64,000 bases of DNA from positions 1,798,001 to 1,862,000 of the forward strand of contig NZ_CP115396.1 in NCBI RefSeq assembly GCF_027625995.1. Direction: 5' to 3'. The stretch comes from Hymenobacter yonginensis (GTDB lineage Bacteria > Bacteroidota > Bacteroidia > Cytophagales > Hymenobacteraceae). The position numbers were made by a program, and so were the translations under genes. The notes under the pieces were generated by a model. It searched no databases. It was not told the origin of the DNA and saw only the letters and a program-made list of their open reading frames with translations. This document shows, piece by piece, positions 41,442 to 48,919 of this stretch (within the stretch, counting starts at the first letter, position 1; every line of letters starts with the position of its first letter).

Positions 41442-41954
41442 ATGGCTAACCAAACGCCCGTAACCAACGACCTCTCCACCCTGCTCGAAAAAATCAAGGA
41501 TGTGCGCATTGCCATGCTCACCACCCAGGACGAAGACGGCAGCCTGCGCAGCCGCCCCATGTTCACCCAAAAGCCCGACGGCAGCAGCGCCCTGGTGTTC
41601 CTGACCGATAAAGACTCGGCCAAGGTGTACGAGGTAAAGAAAGACAGCCACGTAAACCTGAGCTACGCCAACCCCGACAGCAACGTGTACGTGTCGGTAT
41701 CGGGCCGCGCCAACGCCTACCGCAACCAGGCCGAAATCGACCAGCTCTGGAGCGAGCCAATGCGCGCCTGGTTCCCCAAAGGCAAAGATGACGAGAGCAT
41801 TTACATCCTGAAAGTGCAGATTGAGAAAGGCGAGTACTGGGACACCCCCAGCAGCCTCCTCACCCAGGCCGCCGCGTACGTGAAAGCCCTGGCCACCGGC
41901 GAGCGGAGCACCTCCGACGACGTAAACGAGCACGCCAAAGTAGAAGTGAAGTAG
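41442..41954 (+). CDS. PNPOx-fold general stress protein (GSP26-like)
   Basis: A 170-residue protein of the pyridoxamine 5'-phosphate oxidase-like split-barrel group: IAMLTTQDEDGSLRSRPMFT, VNLSYANPDSNVYVSVSGRA, and WSEPMRAWFPKGKDDESIYI. Relatives bind FMN or FAD and are induced by general stress. A hairpin terminator follows after 18 bp. Confidence 0.9.
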   Translation: MANQTPVTNDLSTLLEKIKDVRIAMLTTQDEDGSLRSRPMFTQKPDGSSALVFLTDKDSAKVYEVKKDSHVNLSYANPDSNVYVSVSGRANAYRNQAEIDQLWSEPMRAWFPKGKDDESIYILKVQIEKGEYWDTPSSLLTQAAAYVKALATGERSTSDDVNEHAKVEVK

Positions 41955-41972
41955 GCTTCGCCTACCAATACG

Positions 41973-42006
41973 CAAAAGGCCTGGAAGCAATTCCGGGCCT
42001 TTTTTG
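41973..42006 (+). terminator. Intrinsic terminator of the GSP26-like gene
   Basis: AAAAGGCC-TGGAA and TTCCGGGCCTTTT arms around a short loop, with a T-run. Confidence 0.85.
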
Positions 42007-42033
42007 TTGATTTGGAGTTGTTGCCATCATGTT

Positions 42034-42133
42034 AGAACGTCATGCTGAGCTTGTCGAAGCATCTCTACCGCTTCGTTGCAGCAGTATTCAACGAAGCGGT
42101 AGAGATGCTTCGGCAAGCTCAGCATGACGTTCT
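42034..42133. repeat. Paired inverted repeat, family B
   Basis: Arms AGAACGTCATGCTGAGCTTG, TCGAAGCATCTCTACCGCTT and their inverse, with a spacer of about 14 bp. It ends 2 bp before the ATG of the CrtA-like gene. Confidence 0.92.
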
Positions 42134-42135
42134 GA

Positions 42136-42873
42136 ATGGCAGTTTCCACCTTACCAATCCCTACTCTTTTCAGCTCCGGCCCCTTGCCTCTTACCACCCT
42201 CTCCATCATCACCCTGCTCCCCAACCAGCGGCGCTGGGGCTTTGCGCAGATGGGCACCGCCCAGGGGCCGCTGCAGCGCGTTCCGGGCCTGCGGTTTCAG
42301 AAGCTGCTGGGCAGCGGCGCGGGCGGCTTCGGGGCTTTGCCCAACCTGCACCGCTACGGCCTGATGGCCGTGTGGGACTCGGAGGAGGCGGCCCGGGCGT
42401 TTTTCGAGGGGCACACGCTGTGGCAGCAGTACCGGCAGCGCACCCGCGAAATCTGGACGGCGCGGCTGGCCCCGCTCAAAGCCCACGGGCTCTGGGACGG
42501 CGCGAACCCCTTCGACTACGAAACCGAAGCCGCCGCCGACGGGCCCCTGCTGGTGCTCACGCGGGCCTCCATCCGGCTGCGCAAAACGCCGCGCTTCTGG
42601 CGCTACGTGGCCCCGGTAAGTGCCACCATTGCCGGCGCCCCGGGCGTACGTGCTGCCATCGGGCTGGGCGAGTTGCCGGTGGTGCGCCAGGCCACCGTGA
42701 GCCTGTGGGAGTCGGCCAGGGCCATGCAGGACTACGCCTACCGCAGCGAAAAGCATAAGGAAGTGATTCGCCTTACCCGCCAGGAGGATTGGTACGGGGA
42801 GGAGATGTTTGCCCGGTTTCGGGTGCTCGGGACGGAGGGAACCTGGGACGGGCGTTGCCCGTTGGCAGGCTGA
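42136..42873 (+). CDS. Spheroidene monooxygenase-like (CrtA-like) protein
   Basis: A 245-residue protein. The segments QRRWGFAQMGTAQ, YGLMAVWDSEEAARAFFEG and the C-terminal YRSEKHKEVIRLTRQEDWYG, then EMFARF are typical of the CrtA-like family. In purple bacteria CrtA is a heme enzyme that adds a keto group to carotenoids; here only the family is certain, and no carotenoid gene is adjacent. The ATG at 42136 lies right beside a family B repeat, and some of the first 25 residues may be repeat-adjacent extension. Confidence 0.8.
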   Translation: MAVSTLPIPTLFSSGPLPLTTLSIITLLPNQRRWGFAQMGTAQGPLQRVPGLRFQKLLGSGAGGFGALPNLHRYGLMAVWDSEEAARAFFEGHTLWQQYRQRTREIWTARLAPLKAHGLWDGANPFDYETEAAADGPLLVLTRASIRLRKTPRFWRYVAPVSATIAGAPGVRAAIGLGELPVVRQATVSLWESARAMQDYAYRSEKHKEVIRLTRQEDWYGEEMFARFRVLGTEGTWDGRCPLAG

Positions 42874-43156
42874 GGTGGCCGGCCGCTGGTTAAGGAAGTC
42901 TGTTCCAGAAGTTGGACAAATCCGGCAGTCTGGCTCCAAATTGACACCTCATTTTCCCTGCGTTGGAAGGCCTTTTTTACGCCCTAACACGCTCATTAAG
43001 GCCAGTATATAACTTAACTTATTACACAAATAAATTAATATAGAATTTTATATTTTTTAACCTAACACGCAATCCGCTTTCAATCCCGCAAGCCCAGCCG
43101 TTGGTTACTTATCTGAACGCCAGTTGAGCGTTTGGCCCGACCAAAGGAGTTGCCTC

Positions 43157-44071
43157 GTGTTGTTCTGTTTTAGTATTCTGTGGTTGCTGTGGAGCACCCG
43201 GCCGGTTGCCGAAACCGGGCCGGCCGCTCCGCCCGCGCGCCCGCTCCGGCAGCAGCAGGAGCTGGGCTGGCTGCTGTTCTACGAGCCGGCGCTGTCGGCC
43301 AACGGCAAACGCAGCTGCGCCTCCTGCCACCGCCCCCAGAAAGCCTACACCGACCACCGCGCCACGGCCCGGGCCTTCCGGCTGGCGGCCAGCCTGGAGC
43401 GCAACACGCCCACCCTGCTCAACGCCACCGAACAGCGCCGGTTTTTCCACGATGGGCGGGCCGGCAGCCTGTCGGAGGTGATTGAAAGCGTGGTGACCAA
43501 CCCGCGCGAGTTCAACACCACCTACGCCGCCGTGGCCCGGCAGCTCAACCAGAGCCGCGAGTACCGCCGCCGCTTCCGGCAGGCTTTTGCCGCGCCCATC
43601 GGCGAGGCCACCATCAACCAGGCCCTCATTGCCTTCCTCAGCAGCCAGCAGGCCCGCAACAGCCCCTTCGACCAGTACCAACGGGGCCAGGCTGCCCTGC
43701 CCGAGCCGGCCCTGCGCGGCCTGCGCGTGTTCACCGCCGCCGACTGTGGCCGCTGCCACCCCGCCCCCGCCTTCCGCGACGACCAATTGCACCCGGTGCA
43801 GGCCGGCCTGCTGCTCAAAACACCCGGTCTGCGCAACGTGGCCGTCACGCCGCCCTACGGGGCCCGGGGCCAGCACCCCACCCTGGCCGCCGCCTTCACC
43901 GATGCCTTCCACCGCCAGGCCACGGCCCACCCGCTCAGCGACGCCGACGTGCAGGACCTGACGACTTTTCTGGCCACGCTCACCGACACCACTTCGTTGC
44001 GCCTGCGTGCGCCGCAGACCCTGCCGGCGCTGCCAACCCTCCCCGACCGCACCATTGGCGGTGTGTACTAG
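43157..44071 (+). CDS. Di-heme cytochrome c peroxidase (MauG/CcpA family)
   Basis: A 304-residue periplasmic protein with a signal-like N-terminus and two c-type heme motifs, CASCH (residues 54-58) and CGRCH (197-201), spaced as in bacterial di-heme peroxidases. The segment NTPTLLNATEQRRFFHDGRA is characteristic. It probably reduces hydrogen peroxide or oxidises a partner. The GTG start is chosen since a Shine-Dalgarno-like AGGAG (43145-43149) precedes it by 7 bases, an unusual feature in this window; a TTG at 43124 is the alternative. An AT-rich region at 43000-43060 probably holds the promoter. Confidence 0.88.
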   Translation: MLFCFSILWLLWSTRPVAETGPAAPPARPLRQQQELGWLLFYEPALSANGKRSCASCHRPQKAYTDHRATARAFRLAASLERNTPTLLNATEQRRFFHDGRAGSLSEVIESVVTNPREFNTTYAAVARQLNQSREYRRRFRQAFAAPIGEATINQALIAFLSSQQARNSPFDQYQRGQAALPEPALRGLRVFTAADCGRCHPAPAFRDDQLHPVQAGLLLKTPGLRNVAVTPPYGARGQHPTLAAAFTDAFHRQATAHPLSDADVQDLTTFLATLTDTTSLRLRAPQTLPALPTLPDRTIGGVY

Positions 44072-44122
44072 GGGCTTCTTCTGGTCTTCATTTCTCTCAT
44101 TTTATTTTTTCTACATCCCCGT

Positions 44123-45577
44123 ATGAAAGCTCCTCTACTCGCACTGGCTTTGGCCCTAACGGCTCCACTGGCCCTGGCCTCCGACCCCGAAAGCGGCCCC
44201 GCTACGCCCAACCTGGTCCAGAACATTCAGACGTCCGCCGCCCTGCTGGCCGTAGATTATAGCCCCGATGGCAAGCGCCTAGTAACCGGCGGTCTGGGGC
44301 GCGATATTGTGATTTGGGACGCCGAAACCGGCAAGCAGGCCATGGTGCTGCACGGCCACACCGACGACGTGGTGACGGTGAAGTTCAGCCCCAATGGCCG
44401 CTACATTGCCTCGGGCGGCGTAGATAAGGCTCTGATTCTGTGGGATGCCATTACGGGTGAAATCCTGCGCAAAAACACCGAGCACACCGACTACGTGCGC
44501 GACGTGGCCTTCAGCCCCGACAGCAAGCTGGTGGCCAGCGCCGGCTGGGACGGCCAGTCCATCGTGTGGGAAACCTTCAGCGGCGTGAAGGTGGCCACCC
44601 TCACCGGCCAGAAAGCCGCCGCCGTGGCCTCCACGGCCGCCTACGAGAAAAACCGTACCAACAAGGGCCGCTCCAACAACATGACGTCGGTGGCCTTCAG
44701 CCCCAACGGCGCGGAGCTGCTCACGGCCAGCGGCGACCGGACGGTGCGTGGCTGGGACACCCAAACCTGGCAGCAGAAATACGTGCTCAACGGCCACACC
44801 GATGAGGTGTGGGATGCCCGCTTCTCGCCCAACGGCCGCTATGTGGTGAGCGGGGCCTGGGACAACACGGCCCGCATCTGGGACGTGAGCACCCGCCAGG
44901 CCGTGGCCGTGGTGCCGGCCCACCTCTCCGACGTATGGGGCACCACCTTCAGCCCCGACGGCCAGCTGATTGCCACCTGCGGCGGCGACCGGAAAGTGAA
45001 AGTCTGGGACATGGCCACCGGCTTGCTGGTGCGCGACGTGTCGGGCGAGGCCCACACGGCCGAGGTGGAAACCCTCGTGTTCAGCCCCGACGGCCGCCAG
45101 CTGGCCAGCGTGAGCCGCGACGGGTCCCTGAAAATCTGGCGGGTGCCGTCCACCTTCGACCGGGTGTCGGCCTACGCCGATACGCAGCTGGAAAAGTGGG
45201 AGAAGAAGGGCGAGTTTGAGAAAACCGACGAGTACCAAAAGCGCATGGCCCAGAAGCTCAAGCGCTGGGAAGAATTCAAGCAGGAAGCCCGCACCAAGAT
45301 GCTGGCCGCCTTCCCCCAGAGCGCCGACTGGCAGACCTTCAGCCTGGCCAGCTACAACCCCGATACGGAAATGTACCAGGTCAGCTCCAAGCTGTTTGCC
45401 GGGCCGTTCTTTATCAAAGTAGCCCCGCGCGATGCCGAGCAGCTGCGCAACAACTTCAGCAAGGTAGCTTACGGCACCCCGGCGCTGGAGCTAAAAAACG
45501 ATGCCCTGCTGCTGAAGAGCGTGGAGTTAACCGTACCCACGGGCACGGAAACCAAGGTATTCACCGTGATGCGCTAA
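44123..45577 (+). CDS. Secreted WD40-repeat protein
   Basis: A 484-residue protein with a signal peptide (cleaved near residue 20) and seven WD40 blades (about 40-345), each with FSPDG/NG and WD endings (for example VKFSPNGRYIASGGVDKALI). The C-terminal 120 residues form a separate domain with a Lys/Glu-rich helix (WEKKGEFEKTDEYQKRMAQK) and beta-rich end. It is probably a periplasmic scaffold; no ligand can be assigned. It lies 51 bp after the peroxidase gene and 4 bp before a second beta-propeller gene. Confidence 0.88.
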   Translation: MKAPLLALALALTAPLALASDPESGPATPNLVQNIQTSAALLAVDYSPDGKRLVTGGLGRDIVIWDAETGKQAMVLHGHTDDVVTVKFSPNGRYIASGGVDKALILWDAITGEILRKNTEHTDYVRDVAFSPDSKLVASAGWDGQSIVWETFSGVKVATLTGQKAAAVASTAAYEKNRTNKGRSNNMTSVAFSPNGAELLTASGDRTVRGWDTQTWQQKYVLNGHTDEVWDARFSPNGRYVVSGAWDNTARIWDVSTRQAVAVVPAHLSDVWGTTFSPDGQLIATCGGDRKVKVWDMATGLLVRDVSGEAHTAEVETLVFSPDGRQLASVSRDGSLKIWRVPSTFDRVSAYADTQLEKWEKKGEFEKTDEYQKRMAQKLKRWEEFKQEARTKMLAAFPQSADWQTFSLASYNPDTEMYQVSSKLFAGPFFIKVAPRDAEQLRNNFSKVAYGTPALELKNDALLLKSVELTVPTGTETKVFTVMR

Positions 45578-45581
45578 CGGT

Positions 45582-46511
45582 ATGATTCGGCTTTTCTCTC
45601 TTCTGCTGCTGAGCTGGCTGCTGGGGCCCGGGGCCCTGCCCACGCCCCGCCGCGAATTTGTGATGCCCGAGGGCTCCGGCTCGCTTACCGGCTTCAGCCG
45701 CAACGGCCGGCTGGTGGGTGTGAGCGGCGGCACCAGCCAGGTAGCAGTGTTCCAGACCGGCACCGGCCTGTTGCTGCGCACCTACCGGGAGCACCGGCAA
45801 CCAGTGGTATCCTTTGCCTTCTCCCCCCGCCTCGATACGGTAGTGAGCGTGGATGCCAGCGGCCAGGCCCACGCCTGGAATCCCGAAACCCTCACCACCC
45901 TGGCCCGCTGGCAGGCCCCGTCCGACGTCACGCGGGTGCTGTTCTCGCCCGATGGCCAGCAGGCCCTGCTGGCCTCGCGGAGCCGGCGCTGGCTCTGGAA
46001 CCTGCGCTACCCCGCCACCGAGCCCGTAGAGCTGGAGTTCAACGGCCCCGTGGTGGGCGACATTACGGCCCTGAGCTTCAGCACCGACGGCACCCGCCTG
46101 GCCACCGGCTTCGAGACGGGCATGGTGCTGGTGCAGGACCTGAAAACCCGCGCCTACCAGCAAATGGCCCTGTTCCGCACTTCCGTGCAGGGCCTCAGCT
46201 TCGGGCGCGACAGTCTGCTGGCGGTGGCCGGCACGCCCGAATTCCGCAGCTGGCACCCCGGCACCAGCGCCGCGCCCCACACCCAGGTGCTGGAGCAGCC
46301 GGCCGTGGCCATTGCCTTCGACGAGGACGCCCAGCTGGTTCTGCTGGGCAGCCCCACCGGCCTTACCTCCGTGTGGAGCCCACCCGAAAAGCAGCTGATT
46401 TTCACCTGCCAGGGCAAGGGCCGCACCAGCTTCGTGCAGTTTCAGCCCGAGGGCAGCCTCATCCTGGCCGCTTTCACCGAGGACCGCGCCAAAACCTGGA
46501 AGCTGCAGTAA
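45582..46511 (+). CDS. Second beta-propeller (WD40-like) secreted protein
   Basis: A 309-residue protein with a signal-like N-terminus (LFSLLLLSWLLGPGALP) and degenerate WD40 blades (VVSFAFSPRLDTVVSVDASG, then TRVLFSPDGQQALLASRSRR, and ITALSFSTDGTRLATGFETG). It starts 4 bp after the first WD40 gene and is likely co-translated with it. A terminator follows. Confidence 0.82.
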   Translation: MIRLFSLLLLSWLLGPGALPTPRREFVMPEGSGSLTGFSRNGRLVGVSGGTSQVAVFQTGTGLLLRTYREHRQPVVSFAFSPRLDTVVSVDASGQAHAWNPETLTTLARWQAPSDVTRVLFSPDGQQALLASRSRRWLWNLRYPATEPVELEFNGPVVGDITALSFSTDGTRLATGFETGMVLVQDLKTRAYQQMALFRTSVQGLSFGRDSLLAVAGTPEFRSWHPGTSAAPHTQVLEQPAVAIAFDEDAQLVLLGSPTGLTSVWSPPEKQLIFTCQGKGRTSFVQFQPEGSLILAAFTEDRAKTWKLQ

Positions 46512-46608
46512 GAAGCAGCGGGGGACTTCATGCTGAAACCCTCATCGTAAGCCTCCACCCAGCCTACCATTCCGGATTTCCACCCTTCCGTTTTGATAGG
46601 GTGTAACG

Positions 46609-46645
46609 AAAGAGCCAACGCGTATGCGTTGGCTCTTTTTTATTT
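46609..46645 (+). terminator. Intrinsic terminator after the WD40 pair
   Basis: Perfect hairpin AGAGCCAACGC-GTAT-GCGTTGGCTCT followed by six T. Confidence 0.95.
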
Positions 46646-46747
46646 TATCAATTGACTTACAACTACTTATATATAATTCAATCCAGACAGACAGTTGGCG
46701 GCATTCGGTTTGGCAATAGGCATTCATCCTCCTAAACGCCGCCAACC

Positions 46748-47443
46748 ATGCCGCTCTTCGATTCCATCACCAAAGCCGCCAAAGACTTCTTCATAGAGGA
46801 AGCTTCCCCGGGCGGCCCCTCGGTAGCCGCAGTGGCTGTCCGGGCCCTGCCGGGCCAGCCGGCCCCATTTCCGCTGGGCAGCCTGCCCGCCGCTCCTACC
46901 CCCGCCGCGGCCCCGCTCCTCACCCAGCCCGAGCAGCGCCACCTCGACCACATCCGGCAGCTGCTCTCGGGCGACGGCAAGGACTTCATGGCCTTCACCA
47001 AAATGGTGACCAGTCTGCAGGCCAGCGGCCTCTCGGGCCCCATCCTGTACCAGACGGCCTTCAACGCCTTTGCCGCCGTCACCAGCCTGGATTTGCCGGC
47101 GTTGCTGAAATCGGCCGAGCAGTTTGAGCTGAAGCTGACCTCGGACCGCAACAGCATTCTGGAGCGGCACCGCGAGAAGATGGGCGAAATCCGGATTCCG
47201 AACGTGCCGCCCAGCCCACTGGTACAGCTCCAGCAGCAGGAACAGCAGCTGCAAACCGGCCTCGCCGACCTGGCCCGGCAGCTGGAAGAAACCCAGCAGC
47301 GCCTGCAAGCCGTGCGCCAGGCGCTGCAGCAGCAACAGCAGAAAGCCACCGCGGCTTTGGCCTCCTACGAGCTGGCCCACGCCACCGCCTCGGCCGAGCT
47401 AAAAGCCCACCAGCAGGCCGTGCAGGCCTTTCTGCTGAAGTGA
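46748..47443 (+). CDS. Coiled-coil protein, first gene of envelope ABC operon
   Basis: A 231-residue protein with an amphipathic N-terminus (MPLFDSITKAAKDFF) reminiscent of membrane-binding helices, a Pro/Ala-rich linker (30-60), a helical domain (60-140) and a long Gln-rich coiled coil (about 155-215). No family is recognised. It precedes four genes on the same strand that encode a membrane/coiled-coil protein, an OmpA-fused substrate-binding protein and ABC transporter parts, so it probably acts with them. Confidence 0.72.
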   Translation: MPLFDSITKAAKDFFIEEASPGGPSVAAVAVRALPGQPAPFPLGSLPAAPTPAAAPLLTQPEQRHLDHIRQLLSGDGKDFMAFTKMVTSLQASGLSGPILYQTAFNAFAAVTSLDLPALLKSAEQFELKLTSDRNSILERHREKMGEIRIPNVPPSPLVQLQQQEQQLQTGLADLARQLEETQQRLQAVRQALQQQQQKATAALASYELAHATASAELKAHQQAVQAFLLK

Positions 47444-47566
47444 GGTGATGAGGTAAATGGTGATGAAGTGACAAGTGAATGGTGAACAGACCTTCCGCTT
47501 GGCAGCACACACCACCTCTTACCCATTTACCTCATCACCCCATAACTCCATTACCTCATCACCTTA
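47441..47566. repeat. Inverted repeat pair of AGGTGATGAGGTAAATGG type
   Basis: AGGTGATGAGGTAAATGGTG lies right at the stop codon; its inverse CCCATTTACCTCATCACC and a second inverse copy CATTACCTCATCACC lie just before the next ATG. The element fills the whole 129-bp gap. Confidence 0.8.
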
Positions 47567-47572
47567 AAAACC

Positions 47573-48562
47573 ATGAACTCTCTTTCCACTCCCGATTTCA
47601 AAACAGGCGAGTTGCCCAAGTGGCAGCAGCCCGAAAAAGTGGCCGGCTGGGTGTTTCTGGCCGGGCTGGCCGGGGCCGGCGTGTACTGCTGGGGCACCAT
47701 TGTGCCCTTCCTCGTCGAAATGGTGTTCGACACCGTGAAGCTGGGCATCGGGCTGGGCGTGCTGCTGGCGGCCTGGCTGGTCCTCACCAGCCCCCGCGTG
47801 AAGGCAGGGCTGTGGTACGCCGGGCAGCGCATCTTCCGCACTGCCGCCGGCATCTTCGTCAACACCGACCCCATCGGCATCATGGAGGACTACATCCGCA
47901 GCACCTCCCAGGAGGCCCGCAAGATGGAGGAGGAAGTGGGCCACGTGGAGGGCGCCCACGAGCTGGTGAAGCGCAAGCTGGAAGCCAACACCCTGCAGAT
48001 GCGCGAGTACCTGGCCCTGGCCGACGCCGCCACCCGCCAGCGCGAACCCGACGCCGCCGAGCAGTACGCCTCCCGCGCCGCCCAGCTCCAAGACTACAAC
48101 CAGCGCCTGCAGCCCATGGCCACCACCACCCAGAACGTGAGCCTGGTGATGCGCCAGATTCTGAAAGCCGCTTTGCGCCAGATTGACGGCAGCAAGTTCA
48201 AGGTGAACCTGCTGAAGGACGAGTACCAGCTGGTGAAGCGCACCAGCTCGGGCATGCGGGCCGCCATGAACATCCTGCGCGGCGACCCGGACAAGAAGTA
48301 CTTCTTCGACCTGGCCACCGACCGCGTGGCCCAGGACATGGCCCAGCAGCTCGGCCAGATCAAGCAGGCCATGCGCTACTCGCAGGAGTTCGTGAAGGAA
48401 ATGGACATCCAGAACGGCGTGATGAGCGAGAAAGGCCAGCGCCTGCTGGAGAAATACCAGAAAGGCGACTTCAACGCCCTGCTCGACGAGAAGCCCGCCC
48501 CCACCACCCCCGCCCAACAGCGCACCGCCACCAACGACGCCTACCGCAGTCTGCTGGATTAG
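47573..48562 (+). CDS. Membrane protein with PspA-like coiled-coil region
   Basis: A 329-residue protein with two N-terminal transmembrane helices (about 22-45 and 52-73), then a long helical region: SQEARKMEEEVGHVEGAHEL, LYD-less Ala/Gln-rich helices and a conserved-looking block SMR-like AAMNILRGDPDKKYFFDLAT. The helical part resembles PspA/IM30-type proteins in character but no firm family assignment is possible. The stop codon sits inside the first unit of a 7-bp tandem repeat. Confidence 0.72.
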   Translation: MNSLSTPDFKTGELPKWQQPEKVAGWVFLAGLAGAGVYCWGTIVPFLVEMVFDTVKLGIGLGVLLAAWLVLTSPRVKAGLWYAGQRIFRTAAGIFVNTDPIGIMEDYIRSTSQEARKMEEEVGHVEGAHELVKRKLEANTLQMREYLALADAATRQREPDAAEQYASRAAQLQDYNQRLQPMATTTQNVSLVMRQILKAALRQIDGSKFKVNLLKDEYQLVKRTSSGMRAAMNILRGDPDKKYFFDLATDRVAQDMAQQLGQIKQAMRYSQEFVKEMDIQNGVMSEKGQRLLEKYQKGDFNALLDEKPAPTTPAQQRTATNDAYRSLLD

Positions 48563-48592
48563 GGATTAGGGATTAGGGATTAGGGATTAGGG
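48556..48592. repeat. Heptamer tandem repeat (GGATTAG)x5
   Basis: Five perfect units of GGATTAG. The stop codon of the preceding gene (TAG, 48560-48562) is provided by the first unit. Confidence 0.9.
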
Positions 48593-48598
48593 AAAATA

Positions 48599-48751
48599 CG
48601 AAAGCTAGAGCTACAAACTCTCCTCCTTTTTCAAGGAGGGGTGCCCGAAGGGCGGGGTGGTAAACCCACCAGAACAACCACTAGAAACTAAAAGCTAGAG
48701 CCCCTCTACTTTTTCGGAGAGGGGTTGGGGTGAGGCGACTAGCGCTAAAAA
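48599..48751. repeat. Degenerate family A-like element
   Basis: GAAAGCTAGAGCTACAAACT, CTCCTCCTTTTTCAAGGAGG, then a second hairpin AGCCCCTCTACTTTTTCGGA, GAGGGGTTGGGGTGAGGC and GACTAGCGCTAAAAAC. The second hairpin is the same motif as the one absorbed into the DUF5682 gene at 26306. Confidence 0.7.
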
Positions 48752-48755
48752 CAGC

Positions 48756-48868
48756 CGGCCCCCAGGCCTCCCAGGGCTGCAGCCCTGGGCTACGAAACGC
48801 CTCAAATGCCCGGTCACGCCTCAACATTTCCCTGACTAGCCCAGGGCTTCAGCCCTGGGAACCGGGAG
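48756..48868. repeat. Paired inverted repeat, family H (CCCAGGGCTGCAGCCCTGGG)
   Basis: CCCAGGGCTGCAGCCCTGGG, CTACGAAACGCC and, inverted, CTAGCCCAGGGCTTCAGCCC, TGGGAACCGGG. Each arm is itself a near-perfect palindrome. The element lies just before the SBP-OmpA gene. Confidence 0.85.
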
Positions 48869-48919
48869 CCGCGTGCCGGAACAACAACAAAAACAACCAA
48901 CCCAAAACGAACAACGACA

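Larger units (their letters stand above)
48563..48919. other. Gene-free stretch filled with repeats
   Basis: A 357-bp gap inside the ABC operon. It contains the end of the heptamer tract, a degenerate family A-like element and a family H element. No gene is seen. Confidence 0.7.

Noticed and set aside
42136-42873. Carotenoid biosynthesis cluster
   Set aside because: Only a CrtA-like family member is present; no phytoene synthase, desaturase or cyclase gene is in the window.
48556-48592. True telomeric DNA
   Set aside because: An internal, five-unit heptamer in a bacterial operon; simple slippage repeat is sufficient.
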